A stretch of 64,000 bases of DNA, from contig VJWM01000235.1 in assembly GCA_010909165.1 (NCBI GenBank), forward strand, positions 206,955-270,954, written 5' to 3'. Under the pieces are notes generated by a model. The model worked only from the letters and a program-made list of their open reading frames with translations. It searched no databases and was not told the origin of the DNA. This DNA is from Anthoceros angustus (lineage: Eukaryota > Streptophyta > Anthocerotopsida > Anthocerotales > Anthocerotaceae). Shown one piece after another: positions 42,151-54,317 of the stretch (within the stretch, counting starts at the first letter, position 1; every line of letters begins with the position of its first letter). Made by a program: the position numbers and the translations under genes.

Positions 42151-43459
42151 AGGAAAAGGGTGAAGGCAATTAAGCCAAGGAAGTAGTTGAGGTTGCTGAC
42201 AAGCGTTGATAGGCTTGCAGGCAAAGGCCCGATTATTGGGGCCACCACCAAGTTTGAGGGGAAGGCAAAGTAATTTGCCACATGTGGAAGAAGTGAGACA
42301 TGGGCAGTGCTCACGTTGTTGAGATTTTGCAGAAGGAGGACTGCTAGGTAGAGATGTGGCAAGGGTTGCCAGGAAGATGGGCCAAGTGCCCGTAATGGTG
42401 GAATTGTGTGATCCGCTAGGCTCTAGGTTGGGAGCTCAAGATGCAGAGAGGAGCAATGCAAGGATGGGGAGCGAGGAGCTCATGTTGAGGGTGAGCAGCC
42501 ACAAGGGTTGCAAGAGGAGGCCATGGCGGTGCCGAGGCACATGGAAGTGCTCTCAATGGAGTCACGATGTGAGGATGGTGTTGAACTAGGAAAAGGCCAT
42601 GGTAGAGCACTCACGGCAGCTGAATTTGTAGATGGGCTGCAAGATGGAGGTGTGGCCAAACCATAGAAGGCGTGTTGCGTGGCCGCAACATGGTGAAGGG
42701 ATCACAACGGGTGTGCATCATGACGGAATTTGCGCAATGCAAGTCAAAGTGAAGGGAGGCCGTTGTGGTGGCCGCGAGGAGAAATGGGTAGCAAGGAGGG
42801 TTGATACGAGATGTTGTTGAGGTGTGAGGAGTTCACCGGGAATAAGTCATTTATTCTTGAGAGCACAAGCCAATTGGGTGTGTTGGACAATGAAGTATAA
42901 GAACTCCAAAGTTAAGCGTCCTAGGGGTGGATCAAGAGATGGGGTGCCTTTGTGTGAGGTTTCAACTTATTATATTTGCATTATAGTCACATGAGAGCCC
43001 ACGAGGGTAGGTGTAGATAGTTGGCCCTACAAGAATGGAGGGGCCCCACATGGACAGGTGCGTAGGGTGTCAAAAGTAGTGCGAGGGTGTCATGTACGAG
43101 GGATGGCAATGAGGTAGTGGACGTGAGGCATGGCACTACTGAGGGTGGAGGTGCACCCCACGGGATGGATGGTAGGTGGTAGGATGTGGGCATGGCATCC
43201 CACCGTAGGAGGAGGTGCACCACGGGGTACATGGACAAGCGCGGTAGGGATGTCAATGTGGGTATGCAGGATGCAATGTAGGGTGGTAGTGGACGTAGGG
43301 CATGGCACTCACCGAGGGAGGAGGCACCCACGCAGGTGTGAAGGGAGGTGCACCCTACGCAGGGCGGGAGGCACACAGAAGGGAGGCACCTACGCAGGGA
43401 GGAGGTGCACCCTACGGAGCGTGAAGGGAGGTGCATAGCAGGCGTAGGAGGTGCACTTA

Positions 43460-43570
43460 TGTAGCAAGTATAGTATGTAGGCATGTATGTATGTATGTAT
43501 GTATGCATGTATGTATGTATGTAGTATGAATAATGTATGTATGTATGTATGTATGGGTATGTATGTAGAG
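43460..43570. repeat. (GTAT)n microsatellite
   Basis: About 20 GTAT units with interruptions (GCAT, GTAG). Upstream, 43290-43450 has four to five copies of a GGAGGTGCACCCTACGCAGG-like unit. Confidence 0.95.
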
Positions 43571-44555
43571 AGTATAGTCTCCTACGCAGGGGACTCCTAC
43601 GTAAGTATAATCTGCATATACATGGAAGCAAGATTTGATAACGCAGTACAAACCTAGGAAGTAATAATAAACAAAGTATGGGGGTAGTGTAGGGTGGCCA
43701 CAAGGTGGTGTAGAGTGGCACATGTGAGGAATCGTGAGGAAGAGCTTGTGCATGCAAAGGAATGGCATGCAAAGGAATGCAAAGGAAAGCTAGGACAAGG
43801 ACTTGGTGAGAACGCGCCCATGTGTGTGCAAGGAGAAGGAGGTGCGTGCATAAGGAGTTGTGTGTGAAGGGATTTGAAGCACAATCAGAAGAGGGGCAGG
43901 AGCTGAATTTTGTGCCTAGGACCTTGCAAGTGAGGGATTTGCATAAGGAGTTGTGGCCGTGAGGGCATCAAGGTTGAGCTAGGTGGGACCGTGGAGTGAA
44001 GAGGAAGTAAGTGGAAAAGGGCTGAAGTTGCTCTTGGTGGATTTTGTGGCAAGTGAAGAAGGCTCGCAATTGTGTGTAGAAACTGAGGTGACGACTAGGT
44101 AGAAACAAGCAGGGGGGTGTGCCCAAGCTTGTTGGTGCAGTTATCTTGAAGGGTGCAAGATGGTGAAAGCGCTTGCACCTAAGAAGGGCAAGCTGGTTGC
44201 TAGGGAGCCAAGAGAAGAGGAACTTGAGGAACTGGAGAATAGGGATGCAAGGACCGATCTGTGGTGCCGACAGCCCAACACATCCGATGTGTATGGAAGG
44301 CCGAGAGGATGACTTGGAGGAGGAAGAGGAAGGCATGGAGCAAGATCCGCCACGGGAGACCTTCTTGCAGAGAGTGTGGAGGCGAGGGCCATAAGAAGTG
44401 ACCCCACGTCCGTAGGGAGGTGTAGAGGGTGGCCCTACATCCGTAGGGATCACTGCGCGGCACATCTAGAGGTAATTGAAGGGGTGGTAGCTTGGAGTGT
44501 GGGCTCATTGGGGGGAGACTTTTCTTTAGGGAGGAAGATAAATGCTTGTCAACCC

Positions 44556-44563
44556 AAGAGGGG
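44556..44563 (+). promoter_or_regulatory. polypurine tract before LTR 1
   Basis: AAGAGGGG lies directly before TGTGTTGACTAG. Equivalent CAAGAGAG tracts precede LTR 2 and LTR 3. This shows that LTR 1 served as the 3' LTR of an upstream element. Confidence 0.6.
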
Positions 44564-45606
44564 TGTGTTGACTAGCTAGATAGGAATGTTGATGAGCCAT
44601 TAAGGCTCACATAGGTGAATTTGCTAGAATAGAATTTTACCCAAGATGCTTGGATGTCGAACTTAAAGTCACAACAGGGATACACTAAAATAAGGAGGAG
44701 GAGGCTGGAGGGCTGTGGGAGGCTGTATGTGAGGACCTCCCTATAAAAGGAGGGAGCTTGTGAAGTAAAATTATCGTGTCTTGCGCCTCCCATCCTCCCG
44801 AGTCCTTCACTTTGTGAGGAATTCGGCCGCAAGCCAACGCAGGTCCGGGTAGAGAGGGAGAACGCGGGCCGGAGTGCCGGGCGAGGGCTTGCCTTGCGCG
44901 CTCGCAGCCTCCCTTGTGAATGGTTGCCGTGAATTGTTTTGCTTTGAGTGTGTGGCGATGCTCAAGGAACTCTCGGCTTGAGGGTAGACTAGGAAAGACT
45001 CGGAGGTTCTCGCCGTCTGCATGCAAACCACATAGCAACCGCCCAAGGAAGAACTCAATTTCCTGACGGTGCAGCTGTAAGGGCGAGTTGGAATTAATGA
45101 GCCAGAATTGGTGTTAGAGTAGGAGATTGTGGAGGAAGGAAGGTAGATGAGTAGAGAAGAAGAGGGCGTTGTTGATTGAGAGAGTTGTGAGGAGGATTAG
45201 AGTGTAGGAAAACTAAGGCCATGCAGAGCCTAAGGGACGAATCCCAACTGCAAGTAAGAGGGCGCCTCCGTGTGAGAAGAGTGTCTTAGGAGTAGGGACG
45301 GTGTGTGGGTGGGGGGGTCCCTGGCGTGATAGACACCTTGTCGCTAAGACGAACTCGCAATTGTGTGGTGTCGTTGTAGGTTGAGGCGAGTTTACGGCAA
45401 AGGCAGTGTGTAGCCGCTGAGAGGAGCGTGAGAGGGCGCCTTGCTTGTTTAGAAGGCCGAGGTAGTGTGTAGTCAGCAGTAGTGACGATTTCAAGATCCG
45501 ACTGCTCCAAGTCTCATGGGACGAAACCCAACGACGAAACGACAAAGGATAAGTGTGGCCGCCAGAGGGGGAATCTCCCCGGATCTGCCTGGGTTTTCCT
45601 CCCACA
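44564..45606 (+). repeat. LTR 1 of a non-autonomous LTR retrotransposon (1043 bp)
   Basis: Begins TGTGTTGACTAGCTAG and ends CCTCCCACA, giving TGTG...CACA ends. CCTCCCTATAAAAGGAGGG at about 44732 is a clear TATA box within a short inverted repeat. Matches LTR 2 and LTR 3 throughout, but with many 1-6 base indels. A primer binding site follows at 45611. Confidence 0.9.
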
Positions 45607-46850
45607 TTTTTGGCGCTGTCGGGACTTGTTGTCGAACGTTGAAATTTTGAGATTTTCGCTGCTAGCTTGCAAGATGAGCCGAGAAGATCTTGTAAGGAGG
45701 TGGAGCGGGGTCTAGGAAGAAGCCTACGTCCTGAACCTGCGTTGTGAAGGAGGAGCTCCACGCCTCGAATGGTGTGATGTGTGTTCGCAAAGAATGGCGA
45801 TGGCGAGTTGGCTGATTTTTCTTTAACAACCGTGTTTTGGAGGCTATGAGGATGCATGTTCAGCGGAGGGAGGGGAGAGGAGAAACCATAGGAGGTCACC
45901 CCACCGCCATCGCAAGAGATCTAAGAGCGCAAGAAGAAATCAATGGAGGAGGAAAACGCAGTGGTTGCACGGCGCCTGGAGGAGGAAGAGCAAGGGCGCT
46001 TGAGGAGGAGGTTGCTTTTGCCCTTGCCTAAGGGGAGCCAAGTGATCCAAGAAAACGCTCGAGAAGGGGACGTGGAAATCACCGACAAACAAAGGAGGTG
46101 GTTGAAGAGGAGTTGGTGTATGAAGAGGAAAGCGAGGAGGAGGCACCATTTCTTGAGTGCGATTCAAATTCAGCTACCAGCGGGCCTTCTCAACGCTGGA
46201 CCTTCGGAGTGGATCTAGCTCAACTTCCAGCAAATGTAAAGTGAAGAAGGTGGGTGAGCAGAATTTCGTGGTCTCAAGATCTTATGGAGCGCCTTGATAG
46301 AATCACCGCCAGCTACAGCCTTGGGACGACACCTAGGGAGACACCATCCCACAACCGCCCCCAATCTTTTGTGTGACACCCTTCTCGCAGAGAACTTTGG
46401 TTGGAGAATTTACGCAGGAGAGGAAGGGAGTGTGAGTTCGCCTAGCTCATCCGGACCAAGCAACATGAGTGGAACAGAGTAGGAGGGGATTGCTTGGATA
46501 GTTGTGTGTTGAGGGGTGTGAGCGTGCTTGCAAGTCTAGCCTGGGAGGGAGGAAGCACTGTAGGAGTTGAGAGGAGATCACCCCATCTTGTCTGCAAGGG
46601 ATTTGTGAACTGAATGGAGAAATCATGTGCATGTGCTTAGTTGCTACCGATGTGCAAAGGAAGAAGCGGAGGAGAGAACTCTTGAGAGGAAGCTACATGT
46701 GCTAACATTTCAAGGGTTCCGCTGAGGAAGAAGAGGTAGTTGTCTAAGAGGAGGAGAAGGTTGTGCTCAAGCAAGAGGAAGGAGGTTGTTGCCGAGGAGT
46801 TGCCGATCAAGGGTGAGGGTCAAGAATCTCGAGCCGCCGATTAGTAATTT
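45607..46850 (+). mobile_element. 5' internal region after LTR 1 (gag-like, broken)
   Basis: TGGCGCTGTCGGGACTTG at 45611 is the likely primer binding site (compare TGGCGCTGCTGCCGGGAC after LTR 2 and 3); it resembles the TGGCGCCGTTGCCGGG site of Athila-type elements, which I recall as tRNA-Asp primed. The following 1.2 kb is collinear with 55337-56575. Acidic frames such as EEELRALEEE and VVEEELVCEEESEEEAPSST (read from the second copy) suggest a Glu-rich gag-like protein. No protease or RT. Confidence 0.6.
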
Positions 46851-47284
46851 CCTACTAGAAAGGGCAGCATGTTTACGTTGTAATTTTATGTTACACTTCT
46901 AACTTGCAACATCATTTGGAGGCTTGGTATTAAGTTTGTCATTTCTTTCCCCAAGTGGGCCTACAATCTTAACACGAACTCTCTCTCCTACCACTTCACC
47001 CTCTTAACTACATCCCCTCTCATATGCATTGTTTATGAATTCCTCATGCAATTGCAACATGATCAGAATAAGGACCCTCTCTCTCCACCCCCATCTTTAT
47101 TACACCCCATTGGGAGTACAATTAGTTAAGGTTTTTCCTAGCGCTCTTCTTTGCACTCTCTCTTCACAACTATTTGTTAATGGTGCCTGCATGAATATCA
47201 CAAGAACATGCCCATTAATCACACCTTTAAAGGTGACCTAAACATAATATTATTTACCTATGTCTAAGTTCGTGGTCCGAGGCT
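46851..47284. other. start of an insertion within the LTR element; no gene
   Basis: At 46851 the sequence departs from the collinear copy with CCTACTAGAAAGGGCAGCAT, whose reverse complement resembles GCCATTTTCTAGTAGG at 53595. It may be the end of a CACTA-like insertion that brought in the GGA satellite. 46920-47260 is ordinary, somewhat AT-rich DNA. Confidence 0.4.
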
Positions 47285-49556
47285 CACTCTGCGAGGCAAG
47301 GAGAAGGAGGGAGAGGAAGGGAGAGAGGTGGGGAGGAAGAGGAGGAGAGGAGGAAGGGGAGGCAAGGAGGAGGAGAGGAGAGAGAGGAGGAGGAGGAGGA
47401 GGAGGAGGAGGAGGAGGAGAGAGGAGGAGGAGGAGGAGGAGGAGGAGGAGGAGGAGGAGGAGGAGAGGAGGAGAGGAGAGAGGAGGAAGGGAGAGGCAAT
47501 GAGGAAAAGGGGAGAGGGATGAGGTAGAGGAGGAGGAGGAGGAGGAGGAGAGGGGAGGCGAGAGGGAAGGAGGAGGAGGGGAAAGCGAAAGGATGAGGGG
47601 AGATTATAAGGAGGAGGAGGAAGATGGAAAGAAGAGGAGCAAGAGGAGGGAGAGGGAAGGAAGAGGAGGGAGAGGAAAGAAGAGGAGGGTAGATGGAAAG
47701 GAGGAGGAGGGAGAGGAAAGAAGAGGCCCGCTCCATGCCGTGATTTCAAGTAAAGACCCGCTCCAAGCCGTGATTTCTAGTCTCAATTTTTCAATGCGTA
47801 ACCAGTGACATGACGAGGTGACGGATGGTGGCGCGATCACGTGTACACCACAGATCTTGTACTTCCACATCGTGATTTCCTCTCAAATTTTCAGTACGAA
47901 TTAGCTAGTGTCATTTGATGTTAGAGAAGGCGATAGGCAAGGAGGAAAAGGGGACGGGATCCGAGGTAAGGAGGAGGAGGAGGAGGAGGAGCAGGAGAGT
48001 CAAGGAGGAAAAGGGGAGAGGATCCGAGGTAGAGGAGGAGGAGGAGGTAGAGAGGCAAGGAGGAAAAGGGGAGAGGGAGGAGGTAGAGGAGGAGGAGGAG
48101 AGAGGAGGAGGAAAAGGGGAGAGGGATCCGAGGTAGAGGAGGAGGAGGAGAGAGGCAAGGAGGAAAAGGGGAGAGGATAGAGGTAGAGGAGGAGGAGGAG
48201 GAGGAGGAGGAGAGGCAAGGAGGAAGGAGGGAGGGGAGATAGAGGAGGAGGAGGAGGAGGAGGAGGAGGAGGAGGAGGAGAGGAGGAGAAAAGGGGAGAG
48301 GGATGGATAGAGGAGGAGGAGGAGGAGGAGAGGCAAGGAGGAAATGGGGAGAGGGAGGAGGAGGAGGAGGAGGAGGAGGAGGAGGAGGAGGAGGAGGAGG
48401 AGGAGAGGCAAGGAGGAAAAGGGGAGAGGGATCTGATAGAGGGAGGAGGAGGAGGAGGAGGAGAGGGAAGGAGGAAAAGGGGAGAGGAGAGGAGAGGGAG
48501 GAGGAGGAGGAGGAGGGAGGGGAGGAAGGAGGGGGGAGGAAGGAGGGGAGATGGAAGAAGGAGGAGGAAGGAGGGGAGGAAGGAGGGGAGATGGGAAGAA
48601 GGAGGAGGGAGAGGGAAGGAAGAGGAGGAGGCCTGCTCCATGCTGTGATTTCAAGTAGAGACCCAATCAAGCCGTGATTTCTAGTCTCAATTTTTCACCG
48701 ATGCGTAGGTGACATGACGAGGTGACGGATGGTGGCGGGATCACGTGTACACCGCAGATCTTGTACTTCCAATCTGATTTCCTCTCAAATTTTCAGCTAT
48801 GTAACTAGCTAGTGTCATTTGATGTTAGAGAAGGCGATAGGCAAGGAGGAAAAGGGGGACGGGGATCTGAGGTAGATAAGGAGGAGGAGGAGGAGGAGGA
48901 GAGTCAAGGAGGAAAAGGGGGAGAGGGATCTGAGGTAGAGGAGGAGGAGGTAGAGAGGCAAGGAGGAAAAGGGGGAGAGGGATCTGAGGTAGAGGAGGAG
49001 GAGGTAGAGAGGCAAGGAGGAAAAGGGGGAGAGGGATCTGAGGTAGAGGAGGAGGAGGTAGAGAGGCAAGGAGGAAAAGGGGAGAGGGGAGGGAGGTAGG
49101 GAGGAGGAGGAGGAGGAGGAGGAGAGGCAAGGAGGAGGAGAGGGGAGGATATAGAGGAGGAGGAGGAGGAGGAGGAGGAGGAGGAGGAGGAGGAGGCAAG
49201 GAGGAAAAGGGGGGGGAGAGGAGGAGGAGGAGGAGGAGGAGGAGGAGGAGGAGAGGCAAGGAGGAAATGGGGAGAGGGATCGGGAGAGGAGGAGGAGGAG
49301 GAGGAGGAGGAGGAGGAGGAGGAGGAGAGGCAAGGAGGAAAAGGGGAGAGGGATCCGATATAGAGGAGGAGGAGGAGGAGGAGGAGAGGAAGGAGGAGGG
49401 AGAGGGAAGAGGAGGAGGGGAGGAGGAGGAGGAGGAAGGAGGGGAGGAAGGAGGGGAGGAAGGAGGGGAGATGGGAAGAAGGAGGAGGAGGAAGGAGGGG
49501 AGGAAGGAGGGGAGATGGGAAGAAGGAGGAGGGAGAGGAAAAGGAAGAGGAGGAGG
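47285..49556. repeat. GGA-rich satellite, three long arrays with homologous spacers
   Basis: Purine arrays lie at 47285-47735, 47932-48635 and 48836-49556. They are built from GGA/GAG triplets and longer subunits (GGCAAGGAGGAAAAGGGGAG, GGATCTGAGGTAGAGGAGG). At 48900-49090 a 54-64 bp subunit repeats four times. Spacers at 47736-47931 and 48636-48835 share GCCGTGATTTCTAGTCTCAA, TGACATGACGAGGTGACGGA and ATCACGTGTACACC. One strand is almost pure purine for hundreds of bases, so triplex or quadruplex structures are plausible. Long Glu/Arg/Gly and Ser/Pro/Leu frames across it are artefacts. Confidence 0.95.
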
Positions 49557-50617
49557 CCCGTTCCATGTGTGATTTCAAGTAGAGACCCAATCCATGTGAT
49601 TTCCAGAGAGACCCATTCCATGCTATGATTTCGCCTCAATTTTTCGCTTGATGCGTAACCACCGTGACATGATGTTGGTGAAGGGATGGTGTATGGATCA
49701 CGTACACCGCAAGGATCTTGTACTTGTAGAGCATTGCAAGGTCGTGCCAAGACCATTCCAATACCGTGATTTCCTCTCAAATTTTCAGTCATGCGTAACT
49801 AGCTAGTGCGATTTGATGTTAGAGAAGGCGATAGTAGCATGGGGGTGTCTCGTGTACATGTACAATCGCAAGTAGTTGCAAGGTCGTGCCAAGACCCATT
49901 CCATGTCGTTATTTCTATCTCAAATTTTCAGCCGATGCGAACACTATGATGTGAAGTTAGGGAAGGCGATGGAAGAAGGAGGAGGATAGGAGGAGCAACC
50001 AACAGCAGCCATGGTCGAGGCAAGGGCAAAAGGCGAGAACGGACATGAGGCAGTTGTCTAGGGGAGAGAGAAGGAGGAGGACTTGAGCCAAACAACCGCC
50101 GCAAGATAGCAAACATGGGTCCGCGTAGCACAAACTCAGAGGCACAAAAGGCAATCGAGTGCTCAAGGACAAACTAGTAAACGATCGTGGACGGTGTACA
50201 AAGTATGTACGTTATCCGTGTGACGATATGCTTATTTTATATAAAATAGAATATGACCATATATCACGTGAAATTACCATATAGTATATGTTACCATGAA
50301 CAATACGTGTTTTACAAAGAATGTATTCATACATGTATTTTTATATATGTGTATTCACGAGTATTGGGAACTACTAAGTAAAACTAGGTATTCCATAGGG
50401 TAATAGTAGTAAAAGAGGAAGGTAGATGGGGAGGAGGTTCGGTACCAAGCCCGCAAAATCAACAAGAGACGATGTAACACTTTGGTTGTTGCAATTATGT
50501 TGAAATTTTGAGAGGGACACAAACCACCTCTCACTACATTGCAACATAATTGTAACAAGATCTATATGACTGAATAAGGTGGAGGGTTGGTTTCCAAACC
50601 TAATCGTAATAATAAGG
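49557..50617. other. third satellite spacer and AT-rich flank, no gene
   Basis: 49557-49960 repeats the spacer sequence (GTGATTTC, TCACGTACACCGCAAGGATC, GTGTACATGTACAATCGC) in two further partial copies. 50190-50400 is AT-rich. At 50490-50615 a block (GAGAGGGACACAAACCACCT, CATAATTGTAACAAGATC) matches 53405-53500. Confidence 0.5.
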
Positions 50618-50706
50618 GTCTCATGGGACGAAACCTATTGTACTTAAGACAAGGGGATAAGTGCCATTAGAGGGTGATAAGCCCCGGTTTTCTCCCAGCT
50701 TGGGAC
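50618..50706 (+). repeat. degraded LTR 3' end
   Basis: GTCTCATGGGACGAAACC, AAGGGGATAAGTG and CCCCGGTTTTCTCCCA match the last 90 bases of LTR 2 and LTR 3. It probably marks another, mostly deleted LTR of the same family inside the array. Confidence 0.65.
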
Positions 50707-52346
50707 CCCTTCGCCTCATGACAAGGCCTACGGTGGGAATTAGTCCCACCACGTAGGGAAGTAGTCACTTGGAGCACCTCCTACCACGGTAGGAGGAAAG
50801 GAAGTCACGGGTTTGGAAGCTCCCAAGGGAGATAAGAAGGCAACCGGCCCTGCTAGGGTGGGCGAGCGATGGAGTCACGGTGGGAGGAGTTGCCCACCAA
50901 GTGATGAGCGGGAGCTCATCATAGGGAAGCAAGGGATGTAAGATCCCATGAGCAAGGCAAAAGGCCTTGAGTCTCCGGAGGTAAGAAAGGAGACTTAGAC
51001 ATGTTGGAGGAGATGCTAGGGGAGATGTTCAAGAAGGTAGATAGGAGCCGCCAAGAGGAGAGTTGAATTCTGAAGACGAGGCGGAGAAGACAAGGACCTA
51101 CCAAGCAAGGGAAATTGCGGTAGGCGAGCGAAACCCGGAGGATGTTATGAGGATGGAAGCTCAAGTGGAGCACTTGGAAAAGAGTCTTGAACAGAGGCAA
51201 ACAACTCATATTCGGAGAACAAGGCTCTTACCAAGCAATTGGCAGAGAGGAGAAGGTGGAGCAACTTGCTCACATGCACATGGGAAAAGAAGGGAAGACA
51301 AGCAAGTGCTGCTAATGGAGGAAAGGTCAAGACGAGAGCAATCGAAAGAAATGAGACAAAGGCAAGTAGGCGACATGAGCGGCCACACAGCCAGCCGTGA
51401 AGATTAGTGACATGGAAAAGGAGCTGGGAGAAACACTGGAATTGAAGGAAGAAGAGCTGGAAGAACGGACACATTTTGTCCAAAGATTGGAAATGGAACG
51501 AGAAGTCCAAAGAGGAGAATGCACAACTCCCTAGGAGGATAGGGGAGTTGGAGGAAGAAATGGCAAAGGAGAAAGTCATGAGGCGGTAAAGATATGTTGG
51601 CGGAGGGAGATTTCCGATTATGCCCTACAAGAGAGATTGATCCGCCAACCGCAAATGAGAGGACGGAGATGTGGCTCCATGTCAAGACCGTGAGCTGGCC
51701 TTGAGCGAGATGCTTACAAAAGCAAGTGTGAGCATGGAGTATGGCTTGAGGATTACAAAGAATTGGAGATGGCACAACAACGATTTGCAGCCCATCTTCA
51801 CAACAAGGTGCTCAAGGCCACTAACCAAGTTGTTGCGACTTGTCAAAGGAGAATGTTGGGACCTCATGATGATAGGGAGGCCCTCATGCAAGTCCAACCG
51901 AAGCCTTAGACTTGGAGAGTGTCCCAAGCAACAGGGTGAAGAAACTGCACTGTGAGAAGCAAGGGAGAAGCCGCATGTGGAGAGAATCACCTGTGAAGGG
52001 GTAAGGAAGAAGAAACGATCACATGTTGGTCCGTTGAGAACTCGCAAGGAAGAGGGGTTGATCTTGAATGGAGCAAGAATCACAAGGAGAAGACCAACCT
52101 CCCAACATGGGTGCAGAGAAGGAGCTCACTTGCTCCACAAGTGAGAGGAAGAGGAGAAGTCGAGGATGAGCCAAGGGCTAAGAGAGCCCGGCTATTTTAT
52201 TGGAGGAAGGAACTCAAGATAGGCATCAAGATAAGGAAGGGATTCATAAGAAGTCCTTAAATTAGCTTGAAGACATGGGGCAAGATGCCACTTGGGAAGA
52301 CTTTTCTTTAGAGGAGGACAGCATTAATGCTTGGCCCCCAAGAGAG
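50707..52346 (+). pseudogene. coiled-coil gag-like internal region before LTR 2
   Basis: Frames broken by shifts give a helical protein rich in Glu, Lys and Gln: EAQVEHLEKSLEQRQ (51155-51200), DMEKELGETLELKEEELEER and HFVQRLEMERE (51410-51500), DYKELEMAQQRFAAHLHNKV and LKATNQVVATCQRRML (51740-51860). Strong heptad character suggests a coiled coil, not a standard capsid. It ends in PPT CAAGAGAG at 52339-52346. No enzyme domain is present, so movement would need another element's proteins. Confidence 0.5.
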
Positions 52347-53364
52347 TGTGTTGACTAGCTAGAATGTTGATGTGAGCCATTAAGGCTCACATAGGTGAAT
52401 TTGCTAGAATAGAATTTTACCCAAGATGCTTGGATGTCGAACTTAAAGTACAATAGGATACACTAAAATAAGGAGTGCTGGAGGGCCTGTGGGAGGTCAG
52501 ATGTGAGGACCTCCCTATAAAAGGAGGGAGTGAAGTAAAATTATTGTCTTGCGCCCCATCCTCCCCGAGTCCTTCACTTTGTGTGTGAATTTCGTGCCCG
52601 CAAGCCAACGCAGGTCCGTAGAGAGGAGAACGCGCGTCGAGTGCCGGGTGGAGGGCTTGCTCTTTGCAGCGCCCGCTAGCCTCCCTTGTGAATGGTTGTG
52701 GTGAATTGTTTTGCTTTGAGTGTGTGGCGATGCTCAAGGAACTCTCGGCTTGAGGGTAGACTCAGGAAAGACTGGAGGTTCTCGTCTGCAAACCACATAG
52801 CAACCGCCCAAGGAAGAACTCGCAATTTCCTGGACGACCCTGTGCAACAGCCAAGGGCGAGTTGGAATTAATGAGCCAGAATTGGTGTTAGAGTAGGAGA
52901 TTGTGGAGGAAGGAAGGTAGATGAGTAGAGAAGAAGAGGGCGTTGTTGATTGAGAGAGTTGTGAGGAGGATTAGAGTGTAGGAAAACTAAGGCCACAGCA
53001 GAGCCTAAGGGACGAATCCCAACTGCAAGCAAGAGGGCGCCCCGTGGAGAAGAGTGTCTTAGGAGTAGGGACGGTTGCGTGGGTCAGGGGTCCTGGCGCC
53101 CGTGATAGACACCTTGCTAAGACGAACGCAATTGTGTGGTGTCGTAGGTTGAGGGTGAGTTTACGGCGACGGCGGCGAGCTGCTGTAGAGGGAGCGTGAG
53201 AGGGCGCCTTGCTTGTTTAGAAGGCTGAGGTAGTGTGTAGCTGCAGTAGTGAGCTCAAGATCCGACTCCCAAGTCTCATGGGACGAAACCCAACGACGAA
53301 ACGACAAAGGGATAAGTGTGGCCGCTAGAGGGGAATCTCGGAGTGCCCCGGGTTTCCTCCCACA
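52347..53364 (+). repeat. LTR 2 (1018 bp)
   Basis: Same ends as LTR 1 (TGTGTTGACTAG...CTCCCACA), with TATAAAAGGAGGG at 52516. It is practically identical to LTR 3; the only difference I found is one G (GAAGGTAGATG against GAAGGGTAGATG). Identity extends upstream to about 52044 and downstream to about 53406. It acts as the 3' LTR of the long element from LTR 1 and the 5' LTR of the short one to LTR 3. Confidence 0.92.
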
Positions 53365-54317
53365 TTTTGGCGCTGCTGCCGGGACTTGCTGCTTTGAAAT
53401 TTTGAGAGGGACACAAACCACCTCTCACTACATTGCAACATAATTGTAACAAGATCATATGACGTAACAGGTGGAGGGTTGGTTTCCAAACCTAATCGTA
53501 ATAAGGGGTCCCAAAAGTGTAACAAGACCCCAAGATTTTAAATATAATTGCAAAGGGGGTCCAAATCTTAACATAAAGTGTAACATGACCCGCCATTTTC
53601 TAGTAGGGTTTCCGAGGTACATCTTCCGCTCGCAAGAGGAGGACTTTTCAAGGTGGATTGTCGAGCCTTTTCTAGCTCGATTTTGTCGTCATAGAGAGGG
53701 TGAGAGGGGAGAAGTTGGGACAGATCTAATGGCCGAGCCGCAAGGTCTTGATCGACCATCGCCCATCTTGCTGCCCTTTCAACCTTGCTTGTTAAGAGGA
53801 TGAGGCGCTGTGTGCCCAAGTCTGTATAGTACATCCCGCTTGCTGCAAAGATTTGTTTACCGCCAAGACAGGTGGAATTGCTGGGAGGTGTGCCAGCTTT
53901 GTGGACGCCTCAACCATGAGTGGAGGAAGTGGTGGTGGAAGTCACCACCCCACAGCCGCCGCAATATGAGATTTGGGGAGAAGAAACGGATCACACGCTG
54001 TTGGCTGAGAACTCACAAGGAAGAGGGGTTGATCTTGAATGGAGCAAGAATCACAAGGAGAAGACCAACCTCCCAACATGGGTGCAGAGAAGGAGCTCAC
54101 TTGCTCCACAAGTGAGAGGAAGAGGAGAAGTCGAGGATGAGCCAAGGGCTAAGAGAGCCCGGCTATTTTATTGGAGGAAGGAACTCAAGATAGGCATCAA
54201 GATAAGGAAGGGATTCATAAGAAGTCCTTAAATTAGCTTGAAGACATGGGGCAAGATGCCACTTGGGAAGACTTTTCTTTAGAGGAGGACAGCATTAATG
54301 CTTGGCCCCCAAGAGAG
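53365..54317 (+). mobile_element. short internal region between LTR 2 and LTR 3
   Basis: 953 bases. It opens with the primer binding site (TGGCGCTGCTGCCGGGAC at 53368), then a block also found at 50490 (GAGAGGGACACAAACC), then 53612-54027, nearly identical to 56571-56986. That block holds VCQLCGRLNHEWRKW, a CX2CX4H zinc-knuckle start whose last Cys position is Trp. It ends with the PPT at 54310. An internally deleted derivative of the same family. Confidence 0.65.

Larger units (their letters stand above)
41761..44555 (+). mobile_element. internal region of a non-autonomous LTR element upstream of LTR 1
   Basis: Purine-rich, short-frame sequence resembling parts of 57000-58820 (shared GGGTTGCAAGAGGAGGCCAT-type block at 42505). 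A gag-like stretch at 44150-44390 reads APKKGKLVAREPREEELEEL and, in the next frame, CRECGGEGHKK before a TGA that may replace a Cys codon of a zinc knuckle. It ends at a polypurine tract against LTR 1. The element's own 5' LTR is not in the window or is unrecognisable. Confidence 0.5.

Noticed and set aside
42987-43772. 261-codon minus frame
   Set aside because: Composition-driven: it runs through GGAGGTGCACC repeats and the GTAT microsatellite and gives Tyr/Thr/His and Pro/Leu runs without a domain.
45213-45899. 228-codon minus frame across LTR 1
   Set aside because: It lies antisense in an LTR and is broken in LTR 2 and LTR 3, so it is not conserved within the family.
47264-49792. Open frames up to 325 codons on both strands in the GGA-rich region
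   Set aside because: They are translations of GGA/CCT triplets (poly Glu/Arg/Gly or Ser/Pro/Leu), open in several frames at once, with no start context or domain. Satellite DNA, not genes.
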